From NCBI GenBank assembly GCA_947572405.1, contig CANPBV010000076.1, forward strand, positions 1 through 7,036: 7,036 nt of DNA, read 5' to 3'. This document shows, in pieces, positions 6,195-7,036 of the stretch. The position numbers and the translations under genes are program-made. Numbering within the stretch: position 1 is the stretch's first letter; every line of letters starts with the position of its first letter. Origin of the DNA: an uncultured Mycoplasmatota bacterium (lineage in GTDB: Bacteria > Bacillota_I > Bacilli_A > RF39 > UBA660). The notes beneath the pieces were generated by a model that saw only the letters and a program-made list of their open reading frames with translations, made no database searches and had not been told where the DNA came from.

Positions 6195-6218
6195 AATTAA
6201 AAAAGGAATAATAAAGTA

Positions 6219-6247
6219 TTGTCAAACAAAAATAAATATGATATTAT
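6219..6247 (+). promoter_or_regulatory. Promoter of the tRNA-Met gene
   Basis: TTGTCA (6219-6224) and TATTAT (6242-6247) are separated by 17 bases. The mature tRNA begins 15 bases after the -10, a spacing typical for a tRNA transcribed on its own. Confidence 0.75.
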
Positions 6248-6262
6248 TATATTGTTCCAAAT

Positions 6263-6339
6263 GGCGATGTAGCTCAGTTGGCTAGAGCAACTGGTTCATA
6301 CCCAGTAGGTCGAGAGTTCGAATCTCCCCGTCGCTACCA
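6263..6339 (+). tRNA. tRNA-Met(CAT), elongator type
   Basis: The 77-base sequence folds as a cloverleaf with encoded CCA. The acceptor stem is GGCGATG/CGTCGCT, including the G1-U72 pair also seen in Bacillus elongator tRNA-Met. The D stem is GCTC/GAGC, the anticodon stem ACTGG/CCAGT with loop TTCATAC (anticodon CAT), the variable loop AGGTC and the T loop TTCGAAT. The T stem GAGAG/CTCCC contains one A-C mismatch at positions 50 and 64. Initiator tRNA is excluded by the lack of the GGG/CCC anticodon stem pairs and the C1-A72 mismatch. A tRNA-Ile with modified CAT is less likely given the match to elongator tRNA-Met. The gene is followed by integrase debris, so it has served as an attachment site. 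Confidence 0.95.
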
Positions 6340-6349
6340 TAAGATTATA

Positions 6350-6378
6350 AACTAGATAAGTTAACATCTAGTTTTTTT
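6350..6378 (+). terminator. Intrinsic terminator after tRNA-Met
   Basis: AACTAGAT (6350-6357) and ATCTAGTT (6366-6373) form an 8-bp stem with an 8-nt loop, and the T-run continues to 6378. It begins 11 bases after the tRNA CCA end. The loop also contains the complement of a TAA that may have ended the integrase frame on the minus strand. Confidence 0.85.
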
Positions 6379-6382
6379 ATGC

Positions 6383-6407
6383 GTTGTGCCATAAAGTTGT
6401 GCCATAA
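6383..6407. repeat. Tandem GTTGTGCCATAA direct repeats
   Basis: GTTGTGCCATAA occurs at 6383-6394 and again at 6396-6407, a 13-bp period. The repeats lie between the tRNA terminator and the integrase remnant. Short direct repeats beside an attachment site are typical of integrase arm-type binding sites, though they could also be chance within the decayed integrase 3' end. Confidence 0.5.
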
Positions 6408-6425
6408 CTATTTCTAGCATGCTAT

Positions 6426-6468
6426 CACTGGCTTTTGTAAATTATGAAATACATTCGCACTGGCTTTT
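6426..6468. repeat. 11-bp direct repeats CACTGGCTTTT within the integrase remnant
   Basis: CACTGGCTTTT occurs at 6426-6436 and 6458-6468, 32 bp apart, with 21 bp between. Removing one copy plus the spacer brings the downstream ASDSM frame next to the NNNKK coding segment, though one base of frame difference remains. The pattern looks like a small insertion or slippage duplication that helped break the gene. Confidence 0.55.
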
Positions 6469-6640
6469 TATTATTGTTAAAAGTATGTGTATAAGTATTC
6501 ATTGTGATACTTGCATTGAGATGTCCTAGTCTTTCACTCACTTGTTTTAGTAATACCACTGCTATCAAGTACACTAACACAAGTACGTCTTAATTCGTGG
6601 AATGATAATTTTGGAAAATCATATTTTGTTAAAATTTTTG

Positions 6641-6754
6641 GTAAAAGTAGATGCATTATTTAATACTTTAGGAACAAATAGTACTTCTGTCATAATGATG
6701 TTTTTAAAACAATATGAAAAAGAATTAAAAAATAAAATAAATAAAAATATATAA
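6641..6754 (+). pseudogene. Possible RelB/DinJ-like antitoxin fragment
   Basis: A plus-strand frame ending at TAA 6752-6754 reads VDALFNTLGTNSTSVIMMFL then KQYEKELKNKINKNI. The first part resembles the ALFxxLGMxxTxAIxxFLxQ helix of RelB/DinJ-type ribbon-helix-helix antitoxins. The frame can be extended to an ATG at 6602, but that part overlaps the integrase remnant on the other strand and has no family resemblance, so the true N-terminus seems lost. The C-terminal KQYEKELKNK tail is not typical. No toxin gene follows. This is a tentative call from a short match. Confidence 0.35.
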
Positions 6755-6767
6755 TTTCATTGAAACA

Positions 6768-6796
6768 TTGACTGAGTAAATGAATTAGTTTATGAT
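6768..6796 (+). promoter_or_regulatory. Promoter of the DUF3800-type gene
   Basis: TTGACT (6768-6773) and TATGAT (6791-6796) are separated by 17 bases. A second -10-like TATAAT overlaps at 6796-6801. A strong AAAGGAGGA site follows at 6811-6819. Confidence 0.75.
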
Positions 6797-6824
6797 ATAA
6801 TAAATAATTGAAAGGAGGATTCCT

Positions 6825-7019
6825 ATGGAATATAATGTTTATTGTGATGAAAGTTGTCATTTAATTAGTAATGATAGCAAACATATGTTGATTGGGGCAG
6901 TTTATTGTCCAAAATTTAAAGTAAAAAAAGTAAATGAATATATAGAACATTTAAAGGAAAACTATAATCTTTCTGATAAAATATGGATTTATGTCAAGTT
7001 TTTAGACACATTTTTTTGA
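6825..7019 (+). pseudogene. DUF3800-type protein, truncated by the IS end
   Basis: The start is secure: an AAAGGAGGA site lies six bases before the ATG. MEYNVYCDESCHL and MLIGAVYCP match the N-terminus of DUF3800 proteins, whose conserved acidic YxDES motif (here Asp8, Glu9) belongs to an RNase H-like fold of uncertain activity. Such genes are often carried on phages, islands and defence-rich loci. Family members are usually 200 residues or more. Here only 53 native codons remain, to Ile53 at 6981-6983. Trp54 to Phe64 and the TGA at 7017-7019 come from the IS end. The gene has its own promoter and stands in the accessory zone beside the integrase scar. Its 3' part should lie across the insertion or has been lost. 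Confidence 0.75.
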
Positions 7020-7036
7020 AAGATAAACCGTATTTA
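6984..7036. mobile_element. End of an insertion sequence (right copy)
   Basis: These 53 bases are the exact reverse complement of positions 2-54. The copy begins TGGATTTATGTCAAG and runs off the window. It interrupts the DUF3800-type gene after codon 53. Together with the left copy it implies two IS copies in opposite orientation facing this segment. The transposase lies outside. Confidence 0.6.

Larger units (their letters stand above)
6361..6656 (-). pseudogene. C-terminal remnant of a tyrosine recombinase (integrase)
   Basis: Read on the minus strand, the first segment (about 6656 to 6534) gives LLLPKILTKYDFPKLSFHEL then RRTCVSVLDSSGI, holding the catalytic HxLRxT box. A one-base shift near 6540 moves into VSERLGHLNAS followed by ITMNTYTHTFNNN (6541 to 6425), holding the LGH histidine and the nucleophilic tyrosine. 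A further shift and an apparent 32-bp insertion separate a tail in a third frame (ASDSMLEIVMAQ), ending near 6361. The N-terminal arm-binding and core-binding domains are missing. Family members cut and join DNA to integrate phages and conjugative elements. The position directly after a tRNA gene is the classical site. The gene is clearly dead. Confidence 0.85.

Noticed and set aside
6415..6424. TAGCATGCTA palindrome as an operator or core att site
   Set aside because: Ten bases is short, it falls in the decayed integrase coding tail, and it has no counterpart at the tRNA end.
55..6983. Composite transposon between the two IS ends
   Set aside because: The interior holds core genes (folD, acpS, tRNA-Met) and truncated chromosomal genes at both borders, which fits two independent insertions or an assembly break better.
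1..7036. CRISPR arrays, riboswitches or an intact novel defence system
   Set aside because: No regularly spaced repeats, no long structured leaders, and the only defence-like genes (DUF3800-type, antitoxin-like) are fragments.

Overview
The window is AT-rich and has features of a low-GC Gram-positive (Firmicutes-type) bacterium. Genes start behind a recurring GGTGAT or AGGAGG ribosome binding site, promoters are close to TTGACA-17-TATAAT, the standard genetic code is used, and the elongator tRNA-Met resembles those of Bacillus and relatives. A PerR-type regulator coupled to rubrerythrin suggests an anaerobe, perhaps a gut clostridium or erysipelotrich relative. Species cannot be fixed from the sequence.

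Layout. Positions 1-54 and 6984-7036 are the same 53-bp sequence in inverted orientation and look like one end of an insertion sequence. Each copy cuts a gene: the 3' tail of an unrecognised gene on the left (55-150) and the first 53 codons of a DUF3800-type gene on the right (6825-6983). The window is therefore probably a whole assembly contig bounded by two copies of one IS. Next to the left end is a tight plus-strand operon (150-2737): an aldo/keto reductase and a transketolase split into two subunit genes. It reads like the end of a sugar-processing or glycan-precursor cluster whose start lies beyond the IS. acpS (holo-ACP synthase) runs convergently on the minus strand, its 3' end overlapping the transketolase gene inside a shared hairpin.

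Divergent from acpS is perR-rbr (3202-4121). It has a consensus promoter, a 15-bp 7-1-7 palindrome of Fur/PerR type just after the -10, a TTG start, and an ATGA overlap coupling the regulator to rubrerythrin. After a terminator come folD (bifunctional methylene-THF dehydrogenase/cyclohydrolase), a classical short-chain dehydrogenase and a small PH-like protein of unknown function. These three are closely spaced and probably co-transcribed, with a possible attenuator hairpin between folD and the SDR.

The last 0.8 kb is accessory. A tRNA-Met gene with its own promoter and terminator is followed by the decayed C-terminus of a minus-strand tyrosine recombinase, short direct repeats, a possible RelB/DinJ-like antitoxin fragment, and the interrupted DUF3800 gene. 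This is the scar of a mobile element that used the tRNA gene as its integration site. I found no intact novel system. The most interesting points are the inverted IS boundaries, the tRNA/integrase scar with a T-stem mismatch, and several regulatory palindromes and hairpins.
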